Below are positions 1 to 9,429 of a stretch of DNA of 40,129 bases, one piece after another. Below the pieces are notes generated by a model. It did no database searches, had not been told where the DNA came from, and was given only the letters and a program-made list of their open reading frames with translations. A program made the translations under genes and the position numbers. Numbering within the stretch: position 1 is the first letter of the stretch; the number at the start of each line of letters is the position of its first letter. This DNA is from Pseudomonas fluorescens (GTDB taxonomy: Bacteria; Pseudomonadota; Gammaproteobacteria; Pseudomonadales; Pseudomonadaceae): contig NZ_JAGGOF010000049.1 of NCBI RefSeq assembly GCF_018614775.1, forward strand, positions 1 to 40,129. Direction: 5' to 3'.

Positions 1-59
1 TCCGACAAACTTTTAAGGTTGCCGTTAGGAAGTGACATCTCTAGCCTGTTCGAGTCGTT

Positions 60-150
60 GCACATTCAGCGACCGGGACTGCAAGCCCGCCGAATTTGTT
101 AGGCGCCAGCGCCGGACCCTAAGTCTCGGCTCCAGTTGAAACAGGAGCTC
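60..150 (+). promoter_or_regulatory. structured 5' leader of the DUF6124 gene
   Basis: Two short hairpins can be drawn upstream of the start at 155. One is CGGG-actgcaag-CCCG (about 77-92). The other is GGCGC-CA-GCGCC (about 103-114). A good Shine-Dalgarno sequence (CAGGAG, near 141-146) follows. No promoter boxes could be assigned. The leader's role is inference from base pairing only. Confidence 0.3.
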
Positions 151-154
151 CGTT

Positions 155-502
155 ATGAACAAGCATCAAGCCTCTTCGCCAGCTGAAAGCGCTTTCCCCT
201 ACAACGACCCTGATCCAGCCAAACTCCAGGAGGCCGCAGACCGGGCACTCGACTTCCATCTCGGCACCACCCCCCAACCCAAGGCCCCATCCACACAAGT
301 CTTCACCGTCATCGAGACCATCGACACGGAATGCCTGTTGGCGAACCTCAGCGAAACCCTGGCTTCGGTCAATGCCATGGTCAGTGATCTGGCGTTCGAG
401 CTGGAAGGTTCGCGGCGGCATGTTTTGCTGGGTGTGGTGCAGATGATCGAGTTAAGCGAGCTGTTGGCTAATCGTGCGCTGGACATCGTTGACCCCCGTT
501 AA
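155..502 (+). CDS. DUF6124 family protein
   Basis: A 115-residue soluble protein with no signal peptide or membrane segment. It resembles the small Pseudomonas DUF6124 proteins: an N-terminal disordered stretch, then the family-like motif DPAKLQEAADRALDFHL (about residues 21-37), then a helical C-terminal half rich in Leu, Ala and Glu (residues 55-115). Function is unknown. These proteins are found in many copies across fluorescent pseudomonads and have no assigned activity. The start at 155 is backed by CAGGAG about 8 bases upstream. The gene is alone on this strand and converges on the efflux operon. Family assignment is from memory of its sequence pattern. Confidence 0.75.
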   Translation: MNKHQASSPAESAFPYNDPDPAKLQEAADRALDFHLGTTPQPKAPSTQVFTVIETIDTECLLANLSETLASVNAMVSDLAFELEGSRRHVLLGVVQMIELSELLANRALDIVDPR

Positions 503-571
503 TCAAGTGGGGTTGTGTTGTGGCGAGGGGTTGGATTCCCTCGCCGCAGATTACTGTCCAGCCACACGGAA

Positions 572-598
572 ACAAAAAGCCCACCTTTCGGTGGGCTT
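572..598 (-). terminator. Rho-independent terminator of the emhABC operon
   Basis: Perfect 8-bp stem AGCCCACC / GGTGGGCT (78-85 and 90-97 of the 500s block) with a TTTC loop. Read on the minus strand it is followed by a TTTTT tract. It lies 24 bases past the emhC stop codon and could also stop transcription coming from the DUF6124 gene. Confidence 0.85.
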
Positions 599-621
599 CG
601 TGTTCAGCTTTCAAACAAGTA

Positions 622-2079
622 TCAGAACAACCTTGTCTTCGGCGCTTCTTCCTTCACCGGCTCGTTCTTGCCGGTCTCGGCATTCCAGCCGCCACCCAGG
701 GCCTTGTACAGATTGACCTCGCTGGTCAGTTGCGCCAGGCGGTCGGTGATCAGCGATTGTTGGGCGCTGAACAATTGGCGCTGGGCATCGAGGAGGGTCA
801 GATTGCTGTCGACACCGATCCGATAGCGACGCTCGGCCAGGCGGTAGTAATCCTGGTTGGCGGTGACGAAGTCGGTCTGGGCCCGCAACTGTTCGTTGTA
901 GGTCTGGCGCGCCGCCAGGCCGTCGGAGACTTCCTGGAACGCGGTCTGGATCGACTTCTCGTACTGCGCGACGTTGATGTCTTTCTGGACCTTGGCGTAG
1001 TCCAGGCTCGCCCGCAGGCTGCCGGCGTTGAAGATCGGCAGGTTGATCTGCGGGGCGAAGCTCCAGGTGCCCGAGCCGCCCTTGAACAGGCCGGACAGGT
1101 CCGGGCTCAGGGTGCCGGCGTTGGCCGTCAGGCTGATGCTCGGGAAGAACGCGGCCCGCGCGGCGCCGATGTTGGCGTTGGCGGCGAGCAGGTTGCGTTC
1201 GGCCTGGAGGATGTCCGGACGACGTTGCAGCAGGTCCGACGGCAGCCCGGCTGGCACCTCGCTCAGCAGGTCGTCGCTGAGCGGTTGCGATTGCAGGTTG
1301 GCCGGCAAGCCGGTGCCCAGCAACAGGGTCAGGCTGTTTTCGTCCTGTGCGACCTGGCGGGTATAGCGCGCCAATTGCACACGGGCGTTTTCCACGGCGG
1401 TGCGTGCCTGGCTCAGGTCCAGGGCCGAGGCCACGCCGACTTCGGCGCTGCGCGAGGTCAGCTTGAAGCTTTGCTCGTACGCCCCCAGGGTGTCCTGGGT
1501 CAGCTTGAGCAGCTCCTTGTCGGCCTGCCAGGTCAGGTAAGCGTTGGCGACGTTGGCCACCAGGCTGATCTGCGTGCTGCGCCGGGCCTCTTCGGTGGCG
1601 AAGTAGCTTTGCAACGCTTGCTCGCTCAGGCTGCGAACCCGGCCGAACAGGTCCAGTTCATAGGCGCTGATGCCCAAGGTGGCCGAGTAGGAGCTGTTGA
1701 TGCTCGCTTCACCGGTCTGCGAAGCCCGCGCCGGCACCCGCTGGCGGCTGGCGGATCCGTTGGCCGAGACCGCCGGGAACAGGTCCGCCCGCTGGATGCG
1801 GTACTGCGCGGCGTAGGCATCGATGTTCAGCGCCGCGACACGCAGGTCGCGGTTGTTTTCCAGGGCAACCTGGATCAGCTGCTGCAACGCCGGGTCATGG
1901 AAAAACTGCTTCCAGCCTTGCTCGGCGGCGGCCTGGCCGGGTGCGTTGGCCGACTCGTAGGCCGGCCCTTGCGGGTATTGCGCCGCGACCGGTGCTTCGG
2001 GCCGCTGATAATCGGGGATCAGCGAGCAGCCGCTGAGCACGACGGCGGCGATGGTCAGGGAAAGTAGCGACTTGCTCAT
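622..2079 (-). CDS. emhC: RND efflux outer membrane channel EmhC/TtgC (OprM family)
   Basis: Outer membrane factor of a tripartite multidrug pump. It forms the trimeric beta-barrel and periplasmic tunnel through which drugs leave the cell. At 485 residues it has the normal OprM length. The N-terminus is a lipoprotein signal with lipobox VLSGC and acylated Cys18. The body shows the two OEP repeats with long helices. Examples of family motifs are [12 protein letters not shown] in the first half and [12 protein letters not shown] in the second. It is the last gene of emhABC; its ATG overlaps the emhB stop codon (ATGA), so the two are translationally coupled. A terminator follows. I use emh names because the host looks like the P. 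fluorescens group; ttgC or oprM would be equally valid homologue names. Confidence 0.95.
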   Translation of the reverse strand: MSKSLLSLTIAAVVLSGCSLIPDYQRPEAPVAAQYPQGPAYESANAPGQAAAEQGWKQFFHDPALQQLIQVALENNRDLRVAALNIDAYAAQYRIQRADLFPAVSANGSASRQRVPARASQTGEASINSSYSATLGISAYELDLFGRVRSLSEQALQSYFATEEARRSTQISLVANVANAYLTWQADKELLKLTQDTLGAYEQSFKLTSRSAEVGVASALDLSQARTAVENARVQLARYTRQVAQDENSLTLLLGTGLPANLQSQPLSDDLLSEVPAGLPSDLLQRRPDILQAERNLLAANANIGAARAAFFPSISLTANAGTLSPDLSGLFKGGSGTWSFAPQINLPIFNAGSLRASLDYAKVQKDINVAQYEKSIQTAFQEVSDGLAARQTYNEQLRAQTDFVTANQDYYRLAERRYRIGVDSNLTLLDAQRQLFSAQQSLITDRLAQLTSEVNLYKALGGGWNAETGKNEPVKEEAPKTRLF

Positions 2080-5000
2080 TGGCCAGCCTCTTTAGAAGTT
2101 TCAGGAGTGTCGTCCAGGTCGGCATTTTTGCGGTGGCCTATCGACGACACAGTCACAAAGAACAACGGCACCCAGAAAATCGCCAGGATGGTCGCGGTCA
2201 ACATGCCGCCGATCACGCCGGTACCGATGGCGTGCTGGCTGCCTGAGCCGGCCCCCGTGGAAATCGCCAGCGGGACCACACCGAGGATGAACGCCAGGGA
2301 CGTCATGATGATCGGTCGCAGACGCATCCGACAAGCTTCAATGGCAGCTTCCATCAGGGTCCGGCCCTGTTCGTGGAGTTCCTTGGCGAACTCGACGATC
2401 AGAATGGCGTTTTTCGCCGCCAGGCCGATGGTCGTCAACAGGCCCACCTGGAAGTACACGTCGTTGGACAGACCGCGCAGGCTGGTCGCCAGCAGCGCAC
2501 CGATGATCCCCAACGGCACCACCAGCATGACCGCGATCGGAATCGACCAGCTTTCATACAGCGCCGCCAGGCACAGGAACACCATCAGCAGCGACAGGGC
2601 GTACAGCGCTGGCGCCTGGGACCCCGACAGCCGTTCCTCATAGGACAGGCCTGTCCAGGAAATACCTACGCCGGCCGGCAGCTTCTTGGCAATGGCCTCG
2701 ACTTCAGCCATGGCTTCACCGGTGGAATGGCCAGGGGCCGGGGCACCGAGGACTTCCATCGCTTCAACACCGTTGTAACGGGCCAGTTTCGGTGAGCCGT
2801 AGATCCACTCGCCCTTGGCGAAGGCGCTGAACGGCACCATGGTCCCGGCGCTGTTGCGCACGTACCACTTCTTCAGGTCTTCGGGGCTCATCCGCGCGCC
2901 CGGTTGGCCTTGCACGTAGACCTTCTTCACCCGTCCACGGTCGATGAAGTCGTTGACGTAGCTACTGCCCAAGGCAATCGACAAGGTGTTGTTGATGTCC
3001 GACAGGGTAATGCCCAGCGCACTGGCCTTTTCGTCGTCGATTTCCAGCTGGTATTGCGGTTCGTCGTTCAGGCCGTTCGGACGCACCTGGGTCAGTACCT
3101 TGCTCTGGGACGCCATGCCGAGGAACTGGTTACGGGCTTCCATCAACTTGTCGTGGCCGATGCCGGCGCGGTCTTGCAGGAAGACGTCGAAGCCGGTGGC
3201 GTTACCCAATTCCAGCACCGCCGGTGGCGCGAAAGCGAACACCATCGCATCGCGGAAGGTGAAGAAGTGCTGCTGGGCGCGGGCCGCGAGCTTGAAGACG
3301 CTGTTGTCGGCGTTTCGCTCTTCCCAAGGCCTGAGCATGATGAACGCCATGCCGGAGCTCTGGCCGCGACCGGCGAAGTTGAAGCCGGTCACGGTGAACA
3401 CCGAGGCCACGGCATCGCCTTCGCCACCGTCCTTGCTCGGACGCAGCAGGAACTCGCGCATCTTGTCCACCACCGCCTGGGTACGCTCGGCGCTGGAGCC
3501 GGCCGGTGTCTGTACCTGGGCAAACAGTACGCCCTGGTCTTCTTCCGGCAGGAACGCCGTCGGGATGCGGGTGAACAGCCAGACCATGCCGATCACGATG
3601 ATCACGTAGGCCAGCAGGTACGGCACCTTGTTGCGGAGCATATTGCCCACGCCACGCTCGTAGCTTCTGACGCCGCGGTCGAAATTGCGGTTGAACCAGC
3701 CGAAGAAGCCACGTTTCGGCGTACCGTGTTCACCTTTGGGAATCGCCTTGAGCATGGTGGCGCACAGGGCTGGGGTGAAAATCAGTGCAACCATCACCGA
3801 CAGGGCCATGGCCGAGACGATGGTGATGGAGAACTGCTTGTAGATCACACCGGTGGAACCGCTGAAGAAGGCCATCGGCAGCAGTACCGCCGAGAGCACC
3901 AGGGCGATACCCACCAGGGCGCCCTGGATCTGGCCCATGGATTTCTTGGTGGCTTCCTTGGGCGAGAGGCCTTCTTCGCTCATTACCCGTTCGACGTTTT
4001 CCACCACGACGATGGCGTCGTCCACCAGCAAGCCGATGGCCAGCACCATGCCGAACATGGTCAGGGTGTTGATGCTGAAACCGAACGCGGCAAGGATCCC
4101 GAAGGTACCGAGCAGCACCACCGGCACCGTCATGGTGGTGATGATGGTGGCGCGGAAGTTCTGCAGGAACAGGAACATCACCAGGAACACCAGCACGACC
4201 GCCTCGATCAGCGTTTCGACCACGCCCTTGATCGATTCGCTCACCACCGGGGTGGTGTCGTACGGGAACACCACTTCCATGCCTTGCGGGAAGAACGGCT
4301 TGAGATCGTCGATGGTCTTGCGCAGGGCCTTGGCCGTGTCGAGGGCGTTGGCACCGTTGGCCAGCTTCACCGCCAGGCCCGACGCCGGGGCGCCGTTGAA
4401 CTGGGCGCTGACGCTGTAGTTCTCACCGCCCAGGCCGACATCGGCGACATCACCGACGCGCACCTGTGAGCCATCCGGGTTGACCTTGAGCAGGATTGCC
4501 TTGAACTGTTCGGCGGTCTGCAGGCGGGTCTTGCCGATGATGGTGGCGTTCAGTTGCTGGCCGGGCAGGGCGGGCAGGCCGCCGAGCTGACCGGACGACA
4601 CCTGGACGTTCTGCGCGGCGATGGCGGTTTTCACGTCCACCGGGGTCAGGTGGAAGTTGTTCAGCTTGGCCGGGTCGAGCCAGATCCGCATCGCGTACTG
4701 GGCACCGAAGACCTGGAAGTCACCGACACCGGCAGTCCGCGAGATCGGGTCCTGCATGTTCGACACGATGTAGTTGGACAGGTCGTCCTTGGTCATGCTG
4801 CCGTCACGCGACACCACGCCGATCACCATCAGGAAGTTTTTCACTGACTTGGTCACGCGGATGCCCTGTTGCTGCACTTCTTGTGGCAGCAGCGGGGTGG
4901 CCAGGTTCAGCTTGTTCTGGACCTGGACCTGTGCGGTATCGGAGCTGGTGCCCTGCTCGAACGTCGCGGTGATGGTCATGCTGCCGTCGGAGTTACTTTC

Positions 5001-5240
5001 CGAAGATACATAGCGCAGGTTATCGATACCGTTGAGCTGTTGCTCGATGACCTGCACCACGGTGTCCTGTACGGTTTGCGCGGAGGCGCCCGGGTAGGTG
5101 ACCTGGATCGCAATGGCCGGCGGCGCGATGCTCGGGTACTGGTTGATCGGCAACTTGAGGATCGACAGAGCCCCGACCAGCATGATCACCAGGGCGATTA
5201 CCCAGGCGAAAATCGGACGGTCGATAAAGAATTTCGACAT
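2076..5240 (-). CDS. emhB: RND multidrug efflux permease EmhB/TtgB (AcrB/MexB family)
   Basis: Inner membrane drug:proton antiporter of the HAE-1 RND family, 1054 residues, the usual length. The N-terminus [20 protein letters not shown] is the classic first transmembrane helix. The proton-relay pair Asp-Asp is visible in helix 4 (motif [16 protein letters not shown], near residues 400-417) and the essential Lys in helix 10 ([13 protein letters not shown], near 940). Two large periplasmic loops carry the porter and docking domains. Homologues export antibiotics, solvents and, for EmhB, polycyclic aromatic hydrocarbons; the actual substrates here are inferred. It sits 3 bases after emhA with a GGGGAG ribosome binding site and overlaps emhC by 4 bases. 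Confidence 0.97.
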   Translation of the reverse strand: MSKFFIDRPIFAWVIALVIMLVGALSILKLPINQYPSIAPPAIAIQVTYPGASAQTVQDTVVQVIEQQLNGIDNLRYVSSESNSDGSMTITATFEQGTSSDTAQVQVQNKLNLATPLLPQEVQQQGIRVTKSVKNFLMVIGVVSRDGSMTKDDLSNYIVSNMQDPISRTAGVGDFQVFGAQYAMRIWLDPAKLNNFHLTPVDVKTAIAAQNVQVSSGQLGGLPALPGQQLNATIIGKTRLQTAEQFKAILLKVNPDGSQVRVGDVADVGLGGENYSVSAQFNGAPASGLAVKLANGANALDTAKALRKTIDDLKPFFPQGMEVVFPYDTTPVVSESIKGVVETLIEAVVLVFLVMFLFLQNFRATIITTMTVPVVLLGTFGILAAFGFSINTLTMFGMVLAIGLLVDDAIVVVENVERVMSEEGLSPKEATKKSMGQIQGALVGIALVLSAVLLPMAFFSGSTGVIYKQFSITIVSAMALSVMVALIFTPALCATMLKAIPKGEHGTPKRGFFGWFNRNFDRGVRSYERGVGNMLRNKVPYLLAYVIIVIGMVWLFTRIPTAFLPEEDQGVLFAQVQTPAGSSAERTQAVVDKMREFLLRPSKDGGEGDAVASVFTVTGFNFAGRGQSSGMAFIMLRPWEERNADNSVFKLAARAQQHFFTFRDAMVFAFAPPAVLELGNATGFDVFLQDRAGIGHDKLMEARNQFLGMASQSKVLTQVRPNGLNDEPQYQLEIDDEKASALGITLSDINNTLSIALGSSYVNDFIDRGRVKKVYVQGQPGARMSPEDLKKWYVRNSAGTMVPFSAFAKGEWIYGSPKLARYNGVEAMEVLGAPAPGHSTGEAMAEVEAIAKKLPAGVGISWTGLSYEERLSGSQAPALYALSLLMVFLCLAALYESWSIPIAVMLVVPLGIIGALLATSLRGLSNDVYFQVGLLTTIGLAAKNAILIVEFAKELHEQGRTLMEAAIEACRMRLRPIIMTSLAFILGVVPLAISTGAGSGSQHAIGTGVIGGMLTATILAIFWVPLFFVTVSSIGHRKNADLDDTPETSKEAGQ

Positions 5241-5243
5241 GGT

Positions 5244-6401
5244 TTACTCCCCTTTGCCGCCGGCTGCTTTGTCAGCTGCCTGAGCGGGGGCCGGGTTCTT
5301 GTTGGCAACGTTGGTGGCTTCGGTGGCTTTGACTTCCACCCCCGGCCGTACGTACTGCAAACCTTCGGTGATCAGGCGATCGCCGGCCTTGAGGCCGTCT
5401 TCGATCAGCCATTGGCTGCCGACGGTGCGGCTGGCCTTGAGCTGGCGCAGCTCGACCTTGTTGTCCGGGCCGACCACCAATGCGGTCGGCATGCCCTTGA
5501 GGTCGCGGGTCACGCCTTGCTGCGGCGCGAGGATCGCTGCGCTGTTCACGCCGGCCTGCAATTGCGCGTGGACGAACATGCCCGGCAGCAGGGTGTGATC
5601 CGGGTTGGGGAACACGGCGCGCAAGGCCACGGAACCGGTGGTCGGGTCGACCGACACCTCGGAGAACTCCAATTTGCCTTCGTGGGGGTACTGGCTACCG
5701 TCTTCCAGGGTCAGCTTGACCATGGCAGCGTTGTCGCCGGCTTTCTGCAAGCGGCCGCTTTCCAGCTCACGGCGCAGTTGCAGCAGTTCCACCGAGCTTT
5801 GCGTGACGTCGACGTAGATCGGGTCCAGTTGCTGGATGGTCGCCAGCGCGTCGGCCTGGCCGTTGCTCACCAGCGCACCTTCGGTCACCGAGGAGCGACC
5901 GATGCGACCGGAGATCGGCGCATAGACCTTGGTGTAGCGCACGTTGATCTGGGCGGTCTGCAGGTTGGCTTCCGACTCCAGGCGATTGGCCACGGCGGTG
6001 TCGTATTCCTGGCGGCTGACGGCCTGTTCGTCGACCAGTTGCTTGTAGCGATCGGCAATCGACTTGGTGGAACGCAGGTTGGCTTCGGCGCTCTTCAGGG
6101 TGGCCTCGTACACGGCCGGGTCAATCTGGTAGAGCTGCTGGCCGGCCTTGACGTCGGCGCCTTCCTTGAACAGGCGCTTGAGGATAATCCCGTTGACCTG
6201 AGGGCGAACTTCCGCGACGCGGAACGCACTCGTGCGACCCGGAAGCTCCGAGGTCAGGGTGAATGGCTGGGCCTTGAGGGTTACGACGCCGACCTGAGGG
6301 GTAGGGGCGGGAGGTGCCGCTTCTTCCTTTTTGCATCCGCTGAGCAGCGATGCCAGGGCGATGGCGGTAACCAGAGCGGTAACAGCTGGCTTGAATTGCA
6401 T
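5244..6401 (-). CDS. emhA: RND efflux periplasmic adaptor EmhA/TtgA (MexA/AcrA family)
   Basis: Periplasmic membrane fusion protein of 385 residues that bridges EmhB and EmhC. The N-terminal lipoprotein signal ends in LLSGC with acylated Cys23. It is followed by a Pro/Ala-rich tether, the split lipoyl domain, a coiled-coil hairpin (about residues 95-165, motif YEATLKSAEANLRSTKSIAD), and beta-barrel and membrane-proximal domains. The C-terminal tail is Ala/Lys-rich and probably disordered. First gene of the operon, expressed from the promoter at 6490-6519 that is overlapped by the EmhR/TtgR-type operator. Confidence 0.96.
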   Translation of the reverse strand: MQFKPAVTALVTAIALASLLSGCKKEEAAPPAPTPQVGVVTLKAQPFTLTSELPGRTSAFRVAEVRPQVNGIILKRLFKEGADVKAGQQLYQIDPAVYEATLKSAEANLRSTKSIADRYKQLVDEQAVSRQEYDTAVANRLESEANLQTAQINVRYTKVYAPISGRIGRSSVTEGALVSNGQADALATIQQLDPIYVDVTQSSVELLQLRRELESGRLQKAGDNAAMVKLTLEDGSQYPHEGKLEFSEVSVDPTTGSVALRAVFPNPDHTLLPGMFVHAQLQAGVNSAAILAPQQGVTRDLKGMPTALVVGPDNKVELRQLKASRTVGSQWLIEDGLKAGDRLITEGLQYVRPGVEVKATEATNVANKNPAPAQAADKAAGGKGE

Positions 6402-6489
6402 GGAAATCCTCGGGCCAGGCGCGCAACAGGCGCACTCGAAAGTGGAAGGTTAAAAAAGGCAGCATTTTTCAATTAGTAGGATGCTAAGA

Positions 6490-6521
6490 AATATACTTAC
6501 GTACATGGCTGTTTGTAAACA
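6490..6521 (-). promoter_or_regulatory. emhABC promoter with TtgR/EmhR operator
   Basis: Read on the minus strand, TTTACA (-35, 6514-6519) and TATATT (-10, 6490-6495) are separated by 18 bases, a near-consensus sigma-70 promoter. The block TTTACAAACAGCCATGTACG and the following TAAGTATA (6492-6519) closely match the TtgR operator I recall from P. putida ttgABC. Repressor bound here would cover both promoter boxes. Homology to the operator is from memory; the boxes are seen directly. Confidence 0.8.
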
Positions 6522-6662
6522 GCAAAATTGCGTACCATCCGGTTTTACAAAAGCCAGACAAAGGCCCTGTTGACCGCAGGCGCGCTCTGTGAGCAAGCGC
6601 CTTCTATTCGCTCAGCTGACCTTGCGCATTGCTGATGCATCCTGATCGAGGTATTTACTGCC

Positions 6663-7295
6663 ATGGTTCGTCGTACCAAAGAGGAAGCCCTGGAGACTCG
6701 CAGCCAGATACTCGAAGCGGCCGAAAAGGCCTTTTTCGAGCGTGGCGTGGCGCGCACGACGCTGGCCGACATTGCGACCTTGGCCGGTGTGACGCGCGGG
6801 GCTATCTATTGGCATTTCAGCAACAAGGCGGATCTGCTCCAGGCCATGCTCGACACCTTGCATGAGCCGCTCGATGAACTGGCCCGGGCCAGTGAAAATG
6901 AAGAGGAGCTGGACCCGCTGGGCTGTGTCCACAAGCTGCTGGTGCGGTTGTTCCAGCAGGTGGCCCTGGACCCGAAAACCCGACGCATCAATGAGATTCT
7001 TTTCCATAAGTGCGAGTTCACCGATGAGATGTGCGATTTGCGCCAGCAGCGGCGCGAAGTCAGCCTCGACTGCAATGTGCGTATCGCGCTGTCATTGCGC
7101 AATGCAGTGAAGCGCGGACAGTTGCCGGGTGATCTGGACCCGGAAAGGGCGGCGGTTGCCCTTCATGCCTACATCGACGGCATCCTATACCAGTGGTTGC
7201 TGATCCCCGACAGCTTCGCCCTGGCCGGTGAGGCCGAGCGCTGGGTGGACATCGGGCTGGATATGCTGCGCCTGAGCCCCAGCCTCCGCAAATGA
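6663..7295 (+). CDS. emhR: TetR-family repressor EmhR/TtgR
   Basis: A 210-residue TetR repressor divergent from emhABC. The N-terminal helix-turn-helix spans about residues 10-57 (motifs [16 protein letters not shown] and [18 protein letters not shown]). The C-terminal domain is the AcrR/TtgR-type ligand pocket. In the family, hydrophobic drugs, flavonoids or aromatic compounds bind this pocket and release the repressor from the shared intergenic operator, inducing the pump. It probably also represses itself because its promoter lies in the same 261-base gap. The start at 6663 has GAGG about 11 bases upstream. Fifth-gene variants such as a second local regulator are not seen. Confidence 0.93.
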   Translation: MVRRTKEEALETRSQILEAAEKAFFERGVARTTLADIATLAGVTRGAIYWHFSNKADLLQAMLDTLHEPLDELARASENEEELDPLGCVHKLLVRLFQQVALDPKTRRINEILFHKCEFTDEMCDLRQQRREVSLDCNVRIALSLRNAVKRGQLPGDLDPERAAVALHAYIDGILYQWLLIPDSFALAGEAERWVDIGLDMLRLSPSLRK

Positions 7296-7345
7296 AACAA
7301 AATGCGTAATTGCGTCGATATGTGTCAATAGCTGATCGGCGAATG

Positions 7346-7372
7346 CCCCGCCGGACTTTGAATCCGACGGGG
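7346..7372 (+). terminator. putative terminator-like hairpin after emhR
   Basis: Imperfect inverted repeat CCCCGCCGGA / TCCGACGGGG around a 7-base loop, about 50 bases downstream of the emhR stop. One C-A mismatch and no T tract, so intrinsic termination is uncertain. Confidence 0.4.
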
Positions 7373-7503
7373 TACTTATGGATGAACCGCTGGCATGTTG
7401 ACGGCGCGTGAGTCGCTATTGTGCCGGGGGATTATGGCGAGTCCCTGTTCAAGGGGGCGCCAGGCGTCCGCACTTGTCGTGTCGACCTGTTACACCTTTT
7501 GAG

Positions 7504-8010
7504 TTACTCGATAATCAGGCGGACGGTGTAGCTGAAGGGCGGCTCAAGCATTTTTCGTGTGATTTCGGTCCTGCAAGTGAATTCGCCATTGCCGGTGTAA
7601 TTCCAGTCGCTTTTCCAGTTCGGTTTGTAACTGGGCTCGAGGAAACCAAAAGCGATTGGGGCTTGAAACAGGGTTTGCATCTGACACTCGAAATTGAAAT
7701 TTTTCATTTTATAACTGAGAACGAGTTCAATGGGTTTTACCTTTTTCAGTGTGGGTTGCCAGCCCGAGGCGGGATAAGTGTAATTTCTCTCATGGGTGAG
7801 ATGGAGCATGTAAATTGATTTTGGAGGGATGTCGTGATCGCTTAAGGGGTAATCCTCGGCTTGTGGTGGATCCGTCAAAAGATTGGTCATGTTCAGTGTG
7901 CCGCGGGTATTGTTTGTGATCTCTACAGTGACCTCGGTGTTAGCCTGGGCGTTGGCTACCATTGCGGGCCCGAGTACCAAGGCAAGGATGAAACTTTTCA
8001 GAATGTTCAT
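7504..8010 (-). CDS. hypothetical secreted protein, AT-rich
   Basis: A 168-residue protein I do not recognise. The start MNILKSFILALVLG is preferred over an upstream in-frame ATG because a Sec signal peptide begins there, with likely cleavage after ANA or AQA (about residues 20-23), and an AGAG stretch sits upstream. The mature part is probably beta-rich (VTVEITNNTRGTLNM; later FECQ and FTCRT). It has two Cys residues that could form a disulfide, and many Asn, Thr and Tyr. Base composition and codon use are visibly more AT-rich than the neighbouring genes, which suggests horizontal acquisition or weak selection. It stands alone on the minus strand between emhR and the xenB operon. It might be an exported toxin-like or adhesive protein, but nothing in the sequence decides this. 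Confidence 0.7.
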   Translation of the reverse strand: MNILKSFILALVLGPAMVANAQANTEVTVEITNNTRGTLNMTNLLTDPPQAEDYPLSDHDIPPKSIYMLHLTHERNYTYPASGWQPTLKKVKPIELVLSYKMKNFNFECQMQTLFQAPIAFGFLEPSYKPNWKSDWNYTGNGEFTCRTEITRKMLEPPFSYTVRLIIE

Positions 8011-8291
8011 AGTGATGTATCTCTCATAAATGCAAGGCTCGCTGAAGCCTGCATACATCGGGTTGGTAGGTTGCTGTGTTTGATTGAGGGGTGTCGATTG
8101 TTGTGCTATCCGTTAGCGCTTTAGTTGTGTCTGCAATAAATATCTAGATGGCACTCCTTTGAATGAATGAGTTGTTGGTCGGGTTTTATTATTAGCGTTG
8201 TTCGAAGTGGTAATCCATAGTGGATAAGTTTCGTCTTGTTATCTGATATTTCGGGGCTTGATGGTTGATGTGCTTTAATTTTTCAGGCAAT
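8011..8291. other. AT-rich intergenic region without a gene
   Basis: Together with the adjacent terminator this makes a gene-free stretch of over 300 bases between the secreted-protein gene and xenB. It is AT-rich and probably carries the promoter of the secreted protein, but I could not assign convincing boxes. No RNA gene, repeat or ORF with a plausible start was seen. Confidence 0.5.
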
Positions 8292-8325
8292 AAAAAAGCC
8301 CCGGCTCTTTCGAGTCGGGGCTTTT
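8292..8325 (-). terminator. Rho-independent terminator of the arsR-MFS-xenB operon
   Basis: Strong 14-bp stem AAAAGCCCCGGCTC / GAGTCGGGGCTTTT with one G-T wobble and a TTTC loop. A-tract and T-tract flank both sides, so it can act in both directions. It lies about 22 bases past the xenB stop codon. Confidence 0.9.
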
Positions 8326-8347
8326 CAGTAAGGTCTATTTTTCGAAC

Positions 8348-9397
8348 TTACATCACCGGGTAATCGATGTAACCGACCGGCCCTTTGCCATAGAACGTTT
8401 CCGGACGCGGCTCATTCAGCGGTGCATCGGCTTTCAAGCGCGCCGGCAGGTCCGGGTTGGCAATGAAAGGCACGCCGAAGGCCACGGCATCGGCCTTGCC
8501 CTCGGCCAGCCAGGCATTGGCGCTGCCCTTGGTGAAACGTTCGTTGGCGATGTACGGGCCGCCAAACGCTTGCTTGAGTTGCGGGCCGATGCTGTCGTCG
8601 CCTTCCTTTTCACGGGAGCAGATAAAGGCGATGCCACGCTTGCCCAGTTCGCGAGCCACGTAGCTGAAGGTTTCCAGGCGGTTCTCATCGCCCATGTCAT
8701 GGGAGTCGGCGCGTGGCGCCAGGTGCACGCCCACCCGGCCGGCGCCCCAGACCTCAATGGCGGCGTCGGTCACTTCCAACAGCAAGCGAGCGCGGTTTTC
8801 CAGCGAGCCGCCGTACTGGTCGGTGCGCTGGTTGGTGCTGCTTTGCAGGAACTGGTCGAGCAGGTAACCGTTGGCACCGTGGATTTCCACACCGTCGAAG
8901 CCGGCGGCCTTGGCGTTCTCGGCACCGACGCGGTAGGCGTCGACGATGTCGGCGATCTCAGCGGTTTCCAGGGCGCGCGGCGTCGGGTAGTCGGCCAGTG
9001 GACGCACCAGGCTCACGTGACCCTTGGGCTGTAGGGCACTGGGCGCCACCGGGGTTTCGCCGTTCAGGTACGACGGGTGGGAGATCCGCCCGACGTGCCA
9101 CAGTTGCAGGAAGATCTTGCCGCCGGCGCCGTGGATCGCCTTGGTCACGTTGGCCCAGCCGCGCACCTGGTCGTTGGACCAGATGCCCGGGGTGTCCGGG
9201 TAGCCCACGCCCATCGGCGTGACGGAGGTCGCTTCGCTGAGGATCAGGCCGGCGGAAGCACGTTGCACGTAGTACTCGGCCATCAGCGCGTTGGGCACGC
9301 GGCCCGCGTCGGCGCGGCAGCGGGTGAGCGGGGCCATGATGATGCGGTTTTTCAGCTCGATGTCGCCGAGTTTGATTGGATCGAAAATAGTCGCCAT
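8348..9397 (-). CDS. xenB: xenobiotic reductase XenB / alkene reductase (Old Yellow Enzyme family)
   Basis: FMN-dependent, NADPH-using ene-reductase of 349 residues. It reduces activated C=C bonds, N-ethylmaleimide and nitro compounds or nitrate esters in the cytoplasm. Family motifs are visible: the FMN-binding start IMAPLTRCRADAG (residues 20-32), the His-Asn substrate-anchoring pair in EIHGANGYLLDQF (His173, Asn176), and the OYE signature STNQRTDQYGGSLENR. The start has GAGG about 9 bases upstream. It is last in an operon with an ArsR regulator and an MFS exporter, the order I recall for the P. aeruginosa xenB locus. NemA is the enterobacterial relative; xenB is preferred for Pseudomonas. 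Confidence 0.92.
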   Translation of the reverse strand: MATIFDPIKLGDIELKNRIIMAPLTRCRADAGRVPNALMAEYYVQRASAGLILSEATSVTPMGVGYPDTPGIWSNDQVRGWANVTKAIHGAGGKIFLQLWHVGRISHPSYLNGETPVAPSALQPKGHVSLVRPLADYPTPRALETAEIADIVDAYRVGAENAKAAGFDGVEIHGANGYLLDQFLQSSTNQRTDQYGGSLENRARLLLEVTDAAIEVWGAGRVGVHLAPRADSHDMGDENRLETFSYVARELGKRGIAFICSREKEGDDSIGPQLKQAFGGPYIANERFTKGSANAWLAEGKADAVAFGVPFIANPDLPARLKADAPLNEPRPETFYGKGPVGYIDYPVM

Positions 9398-9429
9398 GAA
9401 TTACAACCTCGAAAGTGAAGGGGTAGGAA

